From Pterobdella sp. o SKG-2022 (taxonomy: Eukaryota; Annelida; Clitellata; Hirudinida; Piscicolidae), in the NCBI GenBank assembly GCA_964035795.1, contig OZ038322.1, forward strand, positions 15,919,447-15,983,446: a DNA stretch of 64,000 nucleotides. The letters are read 5' to 3'. Under the pieces are notes generated by a model, which saw nothing but the letters and a program-made list of their open reading frames with translations, did not search any database and was not told where the DNA came from. Numbering within the stretch: position 1 is the first letter of the stretch; each line of letters starts with the position of its first letter. This document shows positions 10,051-23,800 of this stretch, one piece after another. The translations under genes were made by a program, and so were the position numbers.

Positions 10051-13000
10051 AAATCTACCTGATGTTCAATAAGGTTGTATGTTCAGCAAGATTTATCAGC
10101 AAAAATAAAGCTAAATGCTCCACAAAAATCAATTGTGAGAAATTACTATTGAAATCAATCATTTAGTTTTAATTTGTATCCACTATCATCCAACTATGAA
10201 AATATCTTTGATTTGATTTTAAAAACACAACACAGTCATCCCAATTGTTTATCGTCTTTATAACCCCTATGTATACGGTTAGACGTCATATAGTGCAATC
10301 ATCTCTAATCATGTTCGTCCACATTCCTGCAGTTGTTACTAATAAATTGATGTTTCAATTTTCTTTAGCGTTTCCATTAGGCATGGTGATAAGTAGTGAA
10401 ATTAAATTATAGGGACACTAAGACAAAGTTACTCGATGGTAGTTTGAACTTAAGCTTCGAGGGTATTTGTTTCAATCTTTGGTTGTGCCGATATTTGTAT
10501 GATTGTCTGTTTTTAAAGTAGAATGTAGCGAAGAACCAAATATAAATTTTCACTTATGATACATGTTGGTATGTATTGCTTATGTCATCAAAGGTCGTTT
10601 AATGCATGGTAAGCTTAATATCGCACCAACCCCTTATAAGAATTTACGTTATAAGTTTTATTAAACCTTGCGAAACAAATAGCTTAAACAACACAATATT
10701 CATAAAAAAATGGTTCATTAAAGAAAAAAAAATACAAAGATTTTTGATGAAAATGATAAACTTTATATAAAAAGCTTTGTACACGATTTGATTTTTTAAA
10801 ATCTTTTACAAGCGAGTAAAAATTTTAATATGAATCTTCATATAGGAGAGAGTAAAGTTGCATTTCTAATATATTTTTGTGCAATTTAAAAATGAAATTT
10901 TAAAAACTGAATTCAATTTAAAAGAAATGTGTTAAAAAGCCCAAACTCCAGCTTTTAATCATTTCCAATGAAGATAGTAATATACAATAATTTGTATAAA
11001 AACTCCAGAAAATCTTGTTACTATGAAAATTATATACTGAAAGTAATGATAAAAGCTAAATGTGATATAAATTTTTCAGTAACAATAAACCAATTAGTTG
11101 ATAGCTATTAATATTGATAAATTAGTTAGCATAAAAACAACGAGAAAATGTTTGGAATTTTTCAAAAAGGTTTTATGTATAACCGCGTTTTTAGGCTAAA
11201 GTAAAGTAATTGGTTCGAGGCTATTGTTTCATAGTTATATATGTTAGAAAAAGTTTCTTTATAAGCCTTTCGATGCAATTTTTTAGCCGAGTCTGTTCAA
11301 TACTTGTGAAGAATTTTTAGTTTTTTGAGGTAAGCTATTATTGGATTGATTAATTACAAATTCCAATCAAATATTTTTTTTTCTAATATTATTTTAATAC
11401 ATATTATTAATAATGAAAATATAAGTCTGGTATCCATGAAGATTTCATTAAAAAGTAAACGGCCATGTAGTGTTTTTATGGTGATGTATTTAGCACTATC
11501 TAACAAATTAATGGGCCAGTCTAACGGATTTTTCACCCGTGAATTATATTCTACTGCAAATTATCTGTCTAAATGTTCTCTTGAAAACCAACTGAGATAC
11601 TGGGTAAATTGTAAATTAGGTATAGCTATTGTTGAAAAAAATTTAATTAAGCCTCGGTAGTTAAGCAAATTTTAGGAAAATACTAAGGTAATATATAATA
11701 TTTATAATGTTATTCGTTAACACATACAAACCAAATTGATTATTCGATGACTTGAATATGGATTCAGATCATTAAAGCACGTTTATTTTTAATTGTCAAT
11801 TTGATCGTTTCTTATTTCATGACTTCTTTTTTTAAATATTGCATATTGCTCAATTCAGTTTGCATATCAAAACAGGATATTTGATATACACTATGAATTA
11901 AAAAAAACAAATTCAAAATTATTAATTTTAAAGTGATGTATCTTTTATTTTTTTAGCGCAAACCACTAAAACAGTGATAAAAAGTTTCTTACAAATTACT
12001 TGAAAACTCTCTCATAATGAATCATGAAGTTATTTTAACACGCACTAATATGCAGTTTAAAAAGACAATAACCTTGAACAGCAAAATACCCTGCATAACT
12101 ATTAACTCTTGTAACGCCGAGCAATAATGAAACAGTTACAACATATATAGAAAAAGTTTCAACATGTATCTATAAGCTTTCAAAAGTTAAAAATCTATCG
12201 TGAGTGTCCTTGACGCAGAAGATTTCCTTGATAACTGAATAACATGCTTTAAACTAGTTTCAAGTTTGCTTACCTAACCAACCAATGATAAATTTTATTG
12301 AGAAAAAATTCTTGATGGCTTAAAGATGGTAAAAAAGTATAAAATATAAACTGCTTTTCATCATTGAACACTAAACCGATGTTTATAATCGTACGTTTAT
12401 GGCAAATCCCTCGATAGGTTTTTACTAAATATTTTTTTAGAAGTAACAACGTCGTCATAATAGAAAGATATTAACAGAATTACCGTTTAATTCATCGATA
12501 CACCCCAAATAATTGTATACTTTTCGTTTGATCATGTAGCTCCAAGGAGGCTTTATACATAAATAAGTGATAAATTTTAATATAGAAGTTTAACTTTTGA
12601 ATTTTTATACAAGTTTATTTCCAAACGATACATGCTAGTAATTAATTTATAAAGTAAATAGGTAAAAAATACATTTTGCATGCTAATGTTTTATTTTAAG
12701 GCCATAATTACTAAAAAATATAGTTTAAGCTTCAATAAATGTACACAAATTTTTCAAATTGATGTTTTATAAATGATTTTGAATGCTAGAAAGATCAGTA
12801 AAGCTCAGTAGTGAGATATACCAAAAAAGCTAGGTTTTATGGTTTATGTATCAAAGAGTAGCGTAACTAATAATATTGGGAACTTTCAATATGAAAACTT
12901 CATTTACTAACCTTTTTAAAACTTAGCCTGATATCATCAGTGCTAGTTGTTTTTAGTTTATATAAAACTTATATTTTTGGGTTTTATAGAAATTTTTTAC

Positions 13001-13500
13001 AGTTTTATATTTTAAAATAGGATTTATGAACGCGTGCGAAATTTTGTATAAACAAAAATTTTATTAAAAAAAATTAATAAAGTATACTAAAAAAACAAAA
13101 AAATATAAAAAGTATAATGAAATCAATAATGAAACAATAATCTAAAATGAATTAAATAAAATAATATTTGGGGCGTTTGATTACTTTTCAATTTGAATTT
13201 GGAGGTATATATCAGTGCAGTGTATCATATTTCTCACAAATAAATGACAGATGCGGTGCCTTGTGTTAAGATTTCACACATTTATTCATTAATGTTATTG
13301 ATGCTTAGTGTCGAAGGCAATTATGACTGTTTCATTGTTTTTTCAATATATTTTTCAAGTTTTTTAATATATGAAACGATGAAAGCCTTGTTTCAGATTT
13401 TGTGGTTTAATGTTTTGAATGGCTTAGTAACAATGTGTAATACTAATGAAATCATCAAATTAACATTTGAGCAATAAATTATATATATTTTTTAGGCAAT
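10051..13500. other. Gene-poor intergenic region
   Basis: About 3.4 kb of AT-rich sequence. Two medium ORFs occur on the plus strand (11346-11660 and 13244-13477), but neither has a recognisable motif, and their composition matches translated AT-rich noncoding DNA. I see no RNA gene or repeat family here. The right end probably includes the promoter and 5' UTR exon(s) of the KANK-like gene, because its first coding exon is preceded by a splice acceptor at 13519-13520. Confidence 0.55.
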
Positions 13501-13553
13501 TGATTGACACGTAATTACAGGAATTCAAAAAGCTTCACAACTTGAAAAAGCTG

Positions 13554-15980
13554 ATGGAGCAGCCAATAAAAAAATTAGAAATTCCTCAAATAAAAACGAA
13601 GTTTAATAGATTGAAAGCACACGATGAACAATATTCGCTAAAAAATATTGGCCAAAAATACGACCAACAAGTGCCAAAATGTACTTGCTGCCCTTATGGC
13701 TTTCACATTGATGTGGGGTTCATAAAATCCATCGACAAACCGCTGACCGTCGGCTCAACTCCCCCCAACAGAGGAAGAACTTCAAACCGATCCCTCTTCA
13801 TCCAACCAGGTTGCTAGCCTTTGTTTTTGAAAATTCTTTTTAATGAATATTTTTCAGATGTTAAAGTAATTTTTATTCTGATAACATTAATTTCCAGCCA
13901 AAGTTTTCAACTCAAACGTTGCTTTCACCATGGTTAGTGATGCAGACCAAACAAACCCAACATCCATCATGTCTCACACTGTTGCCAAGCCCAAATACAG
14001 ATCTCAATCCTTCATAACTCCTACTTATACTTCTTCTAACTCGTTTTCTAGACACCCTTTACCATCGTATATAGAGAGACCCTTGGTAAGTAAAAACTCT
14101 CAAAAGGGAACTTACTACATCGAAAACAAGTTTTTTCCTACATTTAATACTAAACAATCTCCCACTTCTAGCATCTTATCAAATGCTAAAAACTTACCTT
14201 TGATTAATTCTTCGCCCGGCAACTTGCTTATGGACGAACATTTACAGAAAAAACATTCCAATATCTTGAATAATTCTAATCATATTGAAAGAATTACTTC
14301 AGAGATAGATGAATTTTATGATAATCAAATATTTTCTAACAAACCGCCGATGAATTTAAGTGATAGTAAAGACCAACTATCAAACCAACCAATACTATTT
14401 CATTCGTTAAGCCGTATCAAACAACCGAAAAATTCATTTAACAATGCATTTCCGCCTGTTTTCAAGGAGCCACTGAATCCCTTAGTATCAAATGATGTCA
14501 CCAATGTTATGCCTCACACCAAAGAAGAATTTCCCGAAATAAGTCAACAATTGAAGGAAATCTGGTTTCGTGTGAATGATATTGAACAAAAAGCTAATTT
14601 AGTACCTTTTTTAAAACAGAAAATTAGGATATTAAACGAAGGAAATATAAAGTTGAAAAATATACTTGAAAAAGTTGAAACTTGTGAATACTGTGCCAAG
14701 TACAAGCATGACGAAAGTGATTGCAACTTATTTGTATCTGATAAGAACTTTACCAGAAGTGAAAATTTCGAAACTATTGGTAATATAAAAAATGCTTCAG
14801 AACCGAATGACAGTTTGAGAAATCAAGTTTTAGAAATTTCAAAAGCAGAGCTTGATAATTCAAAAAAGCCAATAGAAAATGACAAAAAATCTACATCTAA
14901 TTCAAAACTTCAAAAGAAAACATTGAGTCTTTTCAGTAGTTTACCAAAGTCTTTCACTTTTGATAAAAAAAATGAAAAAGAAGATAAAACTCCCATAACT
15001 GAAATAACAAACCAAAATGTTGAAACAAAAATTGAAGAGAACAACAAGAAAAAAAAGAAAAAAGCTGAATTGAACAAAACGAATGAAAAGAGTATAGAGG
15101 AAGAATTAAAATCTGCCTTTGATAAAAATTGGCAATCAAATTTCAAACAAAAATCGAACTTTGCTAGTAATGAGCTAACTAAAACGAATCGATTTTTCAA
15201 TAACACAATAGAGAAATTTTCTTCAAATTTCAAAAACAAGCCTAAAAGTGCTAGTCAACAAATCGAACACACGTCAAAACAAGGTAACAAACAAAACAAT
15301 ATTTCTGCTAGAGATAACGAGATTAAGAAAAACAAAGAAGGCGATAAAGCACAAATTACTAAAAATGGAAAAGAAAACAGGTCTGATAAGCAAAACGTTG
15401 AACTGAAATCAATTGTTGAAAAAAATGTTAAAACAGCAAAAAAGAAGAAAACCAGATCCAGTAGTGTCATTGGAAATAAAGATCCCAAAGCCAACCAGTT
15501 TCAAAAGTAATTCAAATCTTATAAAAAAATTATTTTAAAATGACTTTTGGTTTGTATAACTCAGTTGGTCAAGCATTAGACTAATTCTTCAATTTTACCT
15601 GGTTCGATGCAATCCTGGGCCAACAATTAATGCCCGTGATAATACAGCGTTTTTTCACTACAAATTTGTTGCAAGTGCTTGCATCTATACGGCAGCGTTT
15701 TATAAATAGTTATTTACAATTGATAACTTTTTGATTTATTACTTATCTGAAGAGTGTTATTGCTAACACCAACAGATTCAAAATCTCAGACAAAGCGTGC
15801 AACGTGAGTACCTCACCAGCCATACAAAAGACCAACTCCCCTTTGTCCAGTGATGACGAAAGTCTAACTTCATTCGACGAAGCAACCTATGATGGCAGAT
15901 TGGGCCGTATAACTTTTTCTTCCAAACCTTCAAAATCTGCCGTGTATTTGCCATTCAAGCATGATAATCAGCTACTTTAA
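13554..15980 (+). CDS. KANK: KANK-like protein with KN motif and coiled coil, no ankyrin repeats seen
   Basis: KANK proteins link talin, liprins and kinesin KIF21A at the cell cortex next to focal adhesions. Three exons join in phase: 13554-13809, 13898-15506 and 15776-15980, giving 689 aa. The KN motif (talin-binding in known KANKs) is clear at residues about 43-62, with core CCPYGFHIDVGF. At about 300-345 a coiled coil matches the KANK liprin-binding region in style (WFRVNDIEQ, then VPFLKQKIRILNE). The rest is low-complexity, rich in Ser, Asn and Lys. Known KANKs end in five ankyrin repeats, but here the reading frame stops at 15978-15980 after a Ser-rich tail. I find no ankyrin-like codons downstream before the convergent MAST gene. 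The first exon follows a splice acceptor, so a 5' UTR exon probably lies upstream. A SINE sits in the second intron. Confidence 0.82.
15546..15695 (+). mobile_element. tRNA-derived SINE, copy 2
   Basis: Lies in the second intron of the KANK-like gene, in sense. It has an A box (TAACTCAGTTGG) and an exact B box (GGTTCGATGC), about 30 nt apart. The family tail follows, with the CACTACAAATTTGTTGC block. It is the best plus-strand match to the copies at 95-238 and 31,491-31,645. Confidence 0.78.
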
Positions 15981-16010
15981 AGCTGATGTTGTTATTCTAG
16001 TCTTATTTTA

Positions 16011-17325
16011 GCAATATTGGGATATAAAAAAAACTTTATTTTTTAGTATTTGTGAAGTATTGTTTTAAGATAGATTTTAAGATTGCTTTTATACCAAATA
16101 TACAAAAGAAAATTTTTGTGAACTTGCACGGTCTAATGAAATTTGAGTGAATTCAGAAATTTTTTTTCAAAAACATTCTTCCAAGTTAAAACTTATATGC
16201 ATATTTTGTTTAAAAAGCTTTAATTTATTATCGAAACTGAAATTTAACACTCCATATATAATTAGCTTTTATCGAATGAAACAAATTTTATTATATACTA
16301 CGGAAAGGCCAAAAATTATAAAAATAATTCAAAATTTATTTCAAAATAATTTTTCAATTGAATTTTCAAAGGCCAAATAAGGTTCACATAAAGCATATGT
16401 CATTTTTGATTTTTTATAGCTGTGATCAGCAAAACCATAATATTTGTGTTCTAACGCTCTTATGCCGATTATGAAACATATAAAAGCGTTTCAATAATTC
16501 AAGTGGTGTAGATATACGTTACGGAACCGTATCAGCATGATGGTAATCAATTAGAACGCTAGCGTGGCTTACATAAAAATCAAAATTAAAAATTTGAGCG
16601 CAAAAATAACGCGAAAATATAAGATTTTTGATTAAGAAAAATTGAATCCTAGAGATAAAAATTGCAATATTGCAATATTGGGATATAAAAAAAACTTTAT
16701 TTTTTAGTATTTGTGAAGTATTGTTTTAAGATAGATTTTAAGATTGCTTTTATACCAAATATACAAAAGAAAATTTTTGTGAACTTGCACGGTCTAATGA
16801 AATTTGAGTGAATTCAGAAATTTTTTTTCAAAAACATTCTTCCAAGTTAAAACTTATATGCATATTTTGTTTAAAAAGCTTTAATTTATTATCGAAACTG
16901 AAATTTAACACTCCATATATAATTAGCTTTTATCGAATGAAACAAATTTTATTATATACTACGGAAAGGCCAAAAATTATAAAAATAATTCAAAATTTAT
17001 TTCAAAATAATTTTTCAATTGAATTTTCAAAGGCCAAATAAGGTTCACATAAAGCATATGTCATTTTTGATTTTTTATAGCTGTGATCAGCAAAACCATA
17101 ATATTTGTGTTCTAACGCTCTTATGCCGATTATGAAACATATAAAAGCGTTTCAATAATTCAAGTGGTGTAGATATACGTTACGGAACCGTATCAGCATG
17201 ATGGTAATCAATTAGAACGCTAGCGTGGCTTACATAAAAATCAAAATTAAAAATTTGAGCGCAAAAATAACGCGAAAATATAAGATTTTTGATTAAGAAA
17301 AATTGAATCCTAGAGATAAAAATTG
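16011..17325. repeat. Direct tandem duplication, two copies of about 660 bp
   Basis: Copy 1 (16011-16671) and copy 2 (16672-17325) are offset by exactly 661 bp and look identical over at least 654 nt by eye, with no indel. The junction carries the short repeat GCAATATT, which suggests microhomology-mediated duplication. The unit is AT-rich and noncoding in appearance. The same 77-codon open frame occurs in both copies simply because the copies are identical. The repeat starts about 30 bp after the KANK-like stop codon, so it may contain 3' UTR. An assembly artefact cannot be excluded. Confidence 0.93.
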
Positions 17326-17890
17326 ATATTTTGGCTGTTAAAAACTATTGAAGAAGCAGAGTCTATTATATGAAGTTAAACTGTTGATCGGATAAATCAA
17401 AAAGTCGATTATGCTCCAAACAATTCTATATTTGCTATGTTAATACTTTTTAAAAAACTTTATAAAAAACTAAATTCAAAAATCAAACAAAATATTGTCT
17501 TTCAAAGGATCAAGAATAACAATAAGCGTGGATGAAGGAATGGGAGTTGATATAAGTTGCTTGGGAATGGAAAATATTTCATCAAATACCAATGCCTTGA
17601 TGAAAAACATCAAAATTAATACTCAAAAAACAAACAAAATAAAATTCTTTAATTTCAAGTGGCATAAAGAATAGGAAGGATGGAAAAAAGAAAACAATAA
17701 AGAAGACATAGGAAGAAAAGTGAGAATGGAGTAGGAAAATAAATTTAGATAGTATGAAAAGAAATCAAATGATATACTAAAATTGTTTTTAGGCAACGTT
17801 CAATATTCAATATGGTCTCATGATTCACAAAATAGTCAAAACATTGAAACTTAAATATAATATTTATTGTACAAAATTACGAAATATTCT
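17326..17890. other. Spacer between convergent KANK-like and MAST genes
   Basis: AT-rich spacer. An AG at 17506-17508 is followed by about 57 open codons on the plus strand (to about 17679), rich in Asn, Lys and Ile, which could be an alternative terminal exon of the upstream gene. No domain is visible and I do not call it. The left-reading MAST gene must have its polyadenylation site here. Confidence 0.4.
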
Positions 17891-20800
17891 TTAAAACTTA
17901 TCGCTGAGCCGCTTTAAATCGTTAGAAGAATGTGTATCTTTTGCCTTGTAAGTTTTTTCAAAGCTGCTCTCACTGCCACCTTCTGTACTGGTGACACAGC
18001 CGCTATCACGCCTACCATTGGGAGTATTGCTGCCATCAGCACGGAGGTAGCAAATTCTACCGTGGAGTCTTCCTCGGGATCCCTCAGAAGAGTTAACGTT
18101 CGATATCATGCTGGAGTTTCTGTTTATGTAGGTGGATCTTTTGTATTGTGAGGGAGACGAGGAAAAAACCAAAGGAGATAGGGGATAGCACCCCATGCTC
18201 ACTCTGCGAGTTAATGATAAAGTGCTGGGTCTGCCTAGTTTGTTATGCATTCTATTCTTTTGAGGCTTCATGACAATCTTCGAATTTCCTGGTGGTCATG
18301 AAAATTAATGAATTGTTAACGAGAGTATCTAAAGGCTTTGTTCGAGTTTTTAAAAAAAGTAACTTTTGGACAAACATGAAAACATTGAAATAATTCAAAT
18401 GATGAGCATGAAGGGTACCTAAGACAGGCAAGATAGGAACATTCATGGAGCCCCTGGAAGAGGAATGGTTCTTTAGATTTTTGTAGATCTCAGAGGGCCT
18501 TCGTCTGGTAATTGAGATTCTTCTACCTGCAGTTTTCACCAGTTTTTTTCCTGCTCCAGTAACCACCGTCAAAGTGATGGGGTTGTACGCTCCATCAGAT
18601 AGAGTCCCCTTTTCAATTGAACATTTCCTCATTGCCATTTCATTGCCATCCACTCCACTATCTTTTTCATCATCCTTTTCCCCTGTTTTCATATCACCTG
18701 AACTGAATATAACTTCAGTCGAATCGATAGAATCGTCGGGTGTTTCGTCAATAAAACTAATATAAGATGTTTCTTTTGGTGCATCAATTGTGAGACTATT
18801 ATTTTGATTATGAACAAGATTATTTTCACTTATTTTTAAATTTTCTAAATCAACTAAAGTTGAAACTTTTACTAGAGTATTATTCTTTACATTACTTCCA
18901 ATATCAGTATTTGAACACGGAGCGTTCTCGTTATTAGCTGGATCATTGTTGACAGAGGGAGCTTTATACGCTTGGGGTGCATCGAAGTACCACCTGCTAA
19001 CCTTCTCGTCGGCCCTTGAATGCCACCTCAGCGCCCTCTTCACTATTCCCTTCAACCCCTTCGATTTGCTACCACTCGTGGGTGTCTTGTTGATGGTTTG
19101 CTCTTTTGTGTTGTTTTTATCAACGTTGATTATGTTGGTTTTATCATAGATGTTGTTGCTGGTGAGGACTGGGGCGTATTTGTTGAATGCATCCAAGTCA
19201 TGCTGGTTTGATTTGGATGTGTTGCCCACATTATGTCGATTACTTGCTTCTTTTTCTTTATATGTTTTCTTTTTAGGAATTGGTAAATTAGTATTTGCAA
19301 AAATAACCTTTTCACTAGTTTTTACATTAATTTTGGAGTTTTCTTTTACTCCGGCATTTTTAATTGTAGTTTTATTATCAACGACCGATTCATCACTTTC
19401 ATACCATTCGGCATCTTCAATACGACTCATTTTCATTATCTTTTTGGAAAGATTTCTTCTACGAACCCCTTTCATTTTAGCACTATCCTTCTTCTGATGT
19501 ATCAACATCAACTTGACTGCTTGAGAATGGTTGAGTGTTTCCAAGGGAATGTGGTTGACATGGCTTACACAATCGCCTGCCTTCAACCCTGCTTTCCAGG
19601 CGGGACTTCCCTTTTCAACAAGCTGTTTTGGTGTTTATATTTGGAAAAATTAAATTAATGCTTATGTTGTAAAAATTCGATTTTAAACTCCATAAAACCA
19701 CTAAAAAACCACCACGACAGACCATAATGATGTGCTGATAGACATGTTTGTTAAGGGAATGGTCAAAGGACTTGATGCCTCTGAAGTTGATGCCATAACC
19801 ACCCTTGCCTCTCACGATCTCCACATCCCTCACCGGGTCTTCAGTCGATGAGGTGCTCACGAAGTTTGAGAGGTTGTCACCTGCGTCGATAGATGTTTGT
19901 TGGTGCAATGTTGCTGATCGGATATGAGTTGATATATTGAACTTTGTAGTTGCAGGTAACATTTTGAAACGTCAAATGTATCTTTTTAAAATAAAATTAT
20001 CTGAATTCTCATAATTGGACTGAATTAATCGATTAACATTAACTTTAGATTTCAATTTAAAATTTCGCTACTCTCACTCAATCATATGCAAATTATATCG
20101 AATTTGACATGGTTCGGTAGCGAATATAAATCTGATGAGAGCATCATTTAGAAGTTAAAATACCCAAACTTCGGTTGACTTGCATCGCTTCATTGAATGA
20201 CGAACACTTACCAATCACTTCATTCTTCAATGAAAACCTCCTGTGCGGATGCTTGGATAGATCTGTCAAGATATATCATTGCTCAATCCATATGATGGTA
20301 ATATTAGAAATAATATAATCTAATCAGTGTAATCCCACTATGTGGCATAAAAATTATAGCATCAAAAACTTTTGGAAACCAAATAATTCATTTTTGTTAA
20401 ATGTGTAACGTTTCTAAGTGCACTGTTAACAAAAATGAAAACGCTTAGTGTTCAAAAGTTTTATTTACTTTGGCTCAAGAAAATCATATAGCACCTTTGT
20501 TGCACAAAGATGATGTATTAAAAGTCTATAAATTTTCATCATAACATAGTTGATATTTTTATTATTGATCTCACTAATAAATTTACAATTATTGAATATT
20601 TTTGAGTTTTTGATAAATGCACTTGAAAAAAGCAATATTTTGTAGTAGATTCATATTTGAAACACAAATCCCTTTATATATAATTATCTTTATTTCTTTT
20701 ATACAATAACAACCTGAGCCTGTGAAGTCAGTAGAACTGGCAACATTTCTGAAAGATTTTATTACTCTTAACAAAATTCCTACTAAAAATTTATTGCATA

Positions 20801-23800
20801 TGTATGCCTAAAACAATTCCATGACGCCTTTATAACCTGCTGATTCATAAAGAGATCTTTCACCCATAAAAACTGAAACTATAAAAATTAATATATAAAA
20901 TATCTTACTTATTAAAAAGAGGATAGGAAGAAGTCTTAGTAGAAATTTTCCTTGGGTTTTTATCCCTCTCCCTTCTTTGCTCTCTCTCCTTAGCTTTCTG
21001 TTTCATTTTCTCCTTTTGTTTCTCCACTATAAATAAAAAATTTTATTGAACTTTTACTATTTTAATGAGATCCTATAATGGTTTAGTAATTTAATTATTC
21101 AAATATTTATACAATAAACAATACTTTGTGAACCATAAAACATGACAATATTTGAATTTTATTTTAACGAAGCTTTTCGATATACTCTTTATCATCATCA
21201 GATAACAAGTTACCTTAGATGTATTTTCGTGTTTTTATGATTCCCAATTTTGAGATTTATTCACAAAACAATACTGTATTAAATTAAACTGATCATTGTT
21301 TACTATTAGCTTTTTATTTTTCAAGTATATCTTGTCTGGTGCCTAACGTGCAATTACAGAATGGTAAACTGTCAAAATAAAGCCAGAACTACTACCCAGT
21401 TTTCTAGCGGAACTCTCAATGTTCGCGGTTTAACTAGCAAGACAAAAAGAGAATGCTTAGATGAACTTTTTGCCGACTACAACTTGGACGTACTTTGCCT
21501 CCAAGAAACAAAAACAAAAAACGAGGAAACAATACAACAAAAAAACAGCACTCTACACTTACTCTTTTCCAGCACACACCACTACGGTCTCGGATTTGCA
21601 GTAAAAAAGAAATGGACTAAGCTCACCACGCACAACATTTTGGACAGAGTTGCAATACTAGAAGGCAATCTCAAAGGTGTACATTTCAAAATAATGAACT
21701 GTGATGGACCAACACAAATCCTCTCAAATAAAAAACAAGAAATTTATGAAGAATTTCTTGAAGTACTCCAGGCAAATATAAAAATAAAATCAAACCAAAT
21801 ACTTATATTACAAGAAGACTTCAATGCAAAAATAGGCAGAAGCTCAATCAAGTTTACACACAAAGGCCACTTTTCAAGAAGGTGTGAAAATAAAAATGGC
21901 AGCTTGTTAAAGAATTTTTGGCAATCAACAATTTTACTGCCACCAACACATTCTTCAAACATCCTGCCAAACACCTAACCACATGGCAAGAAAAACTGAA
22001 TAACAAAATGGTTTTTAACACAATAAACTACATCATCACTCAACAAAAAATCATCAGCTACATCAAAAATTCCAGAAGCTACTCTGGTATAAAACTATCA
22101 ACAGATCACAGGCTTGTCAAAGTGATACTGCAAATACCAGAACTCCACCAACTTTGGAAAAAACCTAAACAAAAAAATACAAAACTCACTTATCAACAGA
22201 CAAATATCAAAAACTTCTCAAATATGATATCAACTAATTTCACAAATATTGAAGATTTTCAATATATAAATCTGCCCTGAAATGCTTCAAAAAGCAAAGC
22301 AACCAACAAACTAAATTAAAAGACCCAGAAATAAACAAATTTAAGAACAAAATCAATAAAATCAAAAACATTTTCAAAAAGTGTAAAATAAATCAAACTA
22401 CAAAAATAAACTTAAACAAAGAAAAACACATACAAAAACAAATTAACAAAAAATGCTTAGATAACAAATCCTCAATAACAGAAGAACAATTGAAAAAAAT
22501 AGAAAATTCAAATTACAATCAAAGAATGCATAAAGCAATAAAACAACTAAACATCAAACATAAAACTCCACCACCTCCCTACACCAACTTTCAACTCACT
22601 TCATACTATAAAGAAAAGTTCAACAAGTCTACAACAGCAACACAAAAAAACAAGAAAACCAAACACATATCAATGTCAAAATAACCAATAGTGAAGTCAA
22701 CTCTGCCATAAAATCACTCAAAAACAATAGATCACCAGGCTATGACAATATTGTAGCAGAAATTATAAAAATATTGAGTTGCATAACCATTGACAAACTT
22801 ACTCATATAATAAACACCACAATCAACAACAAACAACCTCACCAACTTGGCCTTGGCATCCTACTCCCTATACCGAAACACAATAAAACCAAAAAATTAG
22901 AAAACACCAGACCAATAATACTACTCTCCACCATTAGAAAAATAATATCACTCATCACTCTAAATAAACTAAGACCAACAATAGAAAACTACCTATCACC
23001 CAGCCAAGCTGCCTATAGGAAAGGTAGATCCATAGAAGACATTGTATGGACACTCAAACTAGAAATAGCAAGCACATTAAGCACCAATAACAAAATTACA
23101 ATCCAAGGTATAGACTTATCCTCAGCCTTTGACTCGGTCAACAGAGTAAAAATGATGGAAATATTGAATACAATCTGCTCCAAGGAAGATATGAAGTTGA
23201 TACATTTTCTACTCAATGACACCAGTCTGAGAGTGAGAACCAAAGAAGTAGGACCCACTTTTGACACCAATATTGGCATTCCCCAAGGAGATGGTCTCAG
23301 TCCAGTACTTTTCACCACATACCTAGAAGCAGTGTTGAGAGAAGTCAGAAATAATGTTCATGCCCAAGACATTTCATATGCTGATGATGTTGATTTCATT
23401 AGCAAAGATGGCGTCAACCTAAATATAGTGGAAAAAATATTGGAAAAGTGGAACCTAAAAATGAATCCCACAAAAACGGAGACTCTCAAAATCGGATCAG
23501 ACAACGAGTGGAAAAATGCGAAAAAACTGGGCATGCTACTCAATACAAAGCAAAAGTGGAAAAGGCGAAAGCAGCTAACAACAACGGCAATGCTCAAGCT
23601 AAAAAAAATATGGAACTCGAGCATAACAAAAAACAAAAAGTTAAGAATCTACAAAGCTTACGTTCAAAGCATCATGCTTTTTGGTTGTAGCACGTGGGCA
23701 ATCGACAAGGGGATGGTTAGATCGGTGGACAGTTTTAACCGAAAAATGGTGCGGTATGTATGTGGGGTTTTCTGGCCAAACCGCATGAAAACAGAAACCG

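Noticed and set aside
11346..11660. Plus-strand ORF of 104 codons
   Set aside because: No motif, composition typical of AT-rich noncoding DNA, and no supporting splice context.
13244..13477. Plus-strand ORF of 77 codons upstream of the KANK-like gene
   Set aside because: Hydrophobic but without signal-peptide logic or homology I can see. It does not join in phase to the KANK-like exon.
16147..17041. Two identical 77-codon ORFs (16147-16380 and 16808-17041)
   Set aside because: They are the same chance frame repeated by the tandem duplication of about 660 bp.
20838..20875. Candidate small MAST exon (GERSLYES)
   Set aside because: Its phase does not fit the upstream exon, and the flanking exons (21026-20909 and 20748-20714) join in phase without it.
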